A DNA stretch of 32,146 nucleotides from an uncultured bacterium (GTDB taxonomy: Bacteria; Cyanobacteriota; Vampirovibrionia; Gastranaerophilales; Gastranaerophilaceae): NCBI GenBank assembly GCA_902802825.1, contig CADCNV010000026.1, forward strand, positions 1 to 32,146, in the 5' to 3' direction. The position numbers and the translations under genes were made by a program. How positions within the stretch are numbered: position 1 is the stretch's first letter; the number at the start of each line of letters is the position of its first letter. Below, piece after piece: positions 31,504 to 32,146 of the stretch. Under the pieces are notes generated by a model. It did not search any database and was not told where the DNA came from. It saw only the letters and a program-made list of their open reading frames with translations.

Positions 31504-32146
31504 ATGTTTATGATGAGTTTTCAACAGAATATCAATTTCGGCGGATGCAACCCGTTTATGATGGGATGTTTTAATCCTCGTCTTAATTTCTTTATGGGTA
31601 TGGCTGCAGCGACTGCTGTTCCTCCAATGCCTTTATTCCCTGCATATAATTGCTCTGTTTTTAATCCGTATATGACAATGAATTATGCAAATCCATTTGC
31701 AGCAGGCGGATTTGGAGCTTATTATCCTGCACCTGTATTTAATTACACTCCGCAAATATTTATGCCACAATTCACATTGCCTCAATTGCCTGCAGTAAAT
31801 ACAATAGCATCTTCAAAATCAAACACACAAACATCTGTTTCAGCTTCTGATTCTGGAGCACGTCCGCAAGGTATGACTTTAAAAGGTAAGGGTAAAGGAA
31901 CACAATATGGTCCTGAATTCCTTGAAAAAGTAAAACAAATTGCAAGCAATTTGAATTGTAATTACAGAGATTTAATAGCAATTATGAATTCCGAATCAAG
32001 TCTTAATGCACAAGTTGTAGGATATAACGGTGCAAGCGGTTTAATCTGCTTCATGCCTCAGTATTTTGATGTTAATAAAATCAGAAAAATGTCACCGATG
32101 GAACAACTTGATTTAGTAGAAGCAACAATCAAAAAATCTAAAAAAG
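31504..32146 (+). CDS. Lytic-transglycosylase-like protein, 3' end outside window
   Basis: The first 214 codons are seen. Residues 1-90 are rich in Met, Phe, Asn, Pro and Ala with the start MSFQQNINFGG and no signal peptide. A Ser/Thr linker follows, and from about residue 135 an SLT/lysozyme-like domain begins: FLEKVKQIA, then IMNSESSLNA with the presumed catalytic E164, and NGASGLICFMPQ. That E-S, GASGL and FMP pattern is typical of soluble transglycosylases of phage-tail type. The start may be 31504, 31510 or 31513. The function, cell-wall cleavage, is inferred from the domain; the rest is missing. Confidence 0.7.
   Translation, partial: MFMMSFQQNINFGGCNPFMMGCFNPRLNFFMGMAAATAVPPMPLFPAYNCSVFNPYMTMNYANPFAAGGFGAYYPAPVFNYTPQIFMPQFTLPQLPAVNTIASSKSNTQTSVSASDSGARPQGMTLKGKGKGTQYGPEFLEKVKQIASNLNCNYRDLIAIMNSESSLNAQVVGYNGASGLICFMPQYFDVNKIRKMSPMEQLDLVEATIKKSKK

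Noticed and set aside
1..32146. Prophage, integrative element or CRISPR-Cas
   Set aside because: No integrase, capsid, terminase, transposase, tRNA-linked attachment repeats or spaced repeats were seen. The terminal SLT-like gene alone is not enough.

Overview
The window looks like chromosomal DNA of a non-photosynthetic relative of cyanobacteria, most likely a gut-type Melainabacterium (Vampirovibrionia, Gastranaerophilales). This placement is inferred. The DNA is AT-rich. The ATP synthase genes have the cyanobacterial order a, c, b', b, delta, alpha, gamma, with separate b' and b genes and no beta or epsilon in the cluster. No photosynthesis genes are present. Several proteins match no family I recognise. 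I saw no rRNA, tRNA, CRISPR array, transposase or phage module.

Layout: 1-5225 holds the ATP synthase operon, ending in a hairpin shared with the convergent gene for a long coiled-coil protein (5246-6784). 6820-9705 is a serine-biosynthesis operon: a class V aminotransferase followed by serA, with its own terminator and a strong promoter overlapped by a palindrome. 9757-16717 holds a TrhA/hemolysin III membrane protein, a giant AsmA-like envelope protein, a divergent kinase-like protein and a secreted protein with two EF-hand-like loops. 16824-20182 is an envelope region: a PAP2 phosphatase, a GT39-type glycosyltransferase and a protein with two TonB/TolA-like C-terminal domains. 20336-21920 has an orphan NarL-type response regulator, Maf and a small unknown protein. 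22116-27441 has a U32-like Fe-S protein, a signal-less HExxH metalloprotease, ybaB-recR, an orphan OppF-type ATPase, smpB and a small Gly-rich protein. 27666-28574 is a helical-repeat protein. 28580-31347 is a tight operon: nrtR-like regulator, secG, radA, pncC. The window ends inside a gene for a lytic transglycosylase-like protein.

Three patterns cut across the genes. First, at least four genes (U32, metalloprotease, oppF-like, smpB) lack a usable Shine-Dalgarno site and have a -10-like hexamer ending exactly 6 nt before ATG, which suggests leaderless mRNAs, while other genes have clear AGGAG-type sites. Second, most convergent pairs abut or overlap by 4 bp, leaving little room for terminators. 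Third, an NAD-type regulator (nrtR-like) is in one operon with the NMN amidohydrolase gene pncC, with secG and radA between them.

Starts moved from the longest open frame on Shine-Dalgarno or motif evidence are those of atpB (185), the AsmA-like gene (14163), the EF-hand secreted protein (16717), maf (21622) and nrtR (31347).
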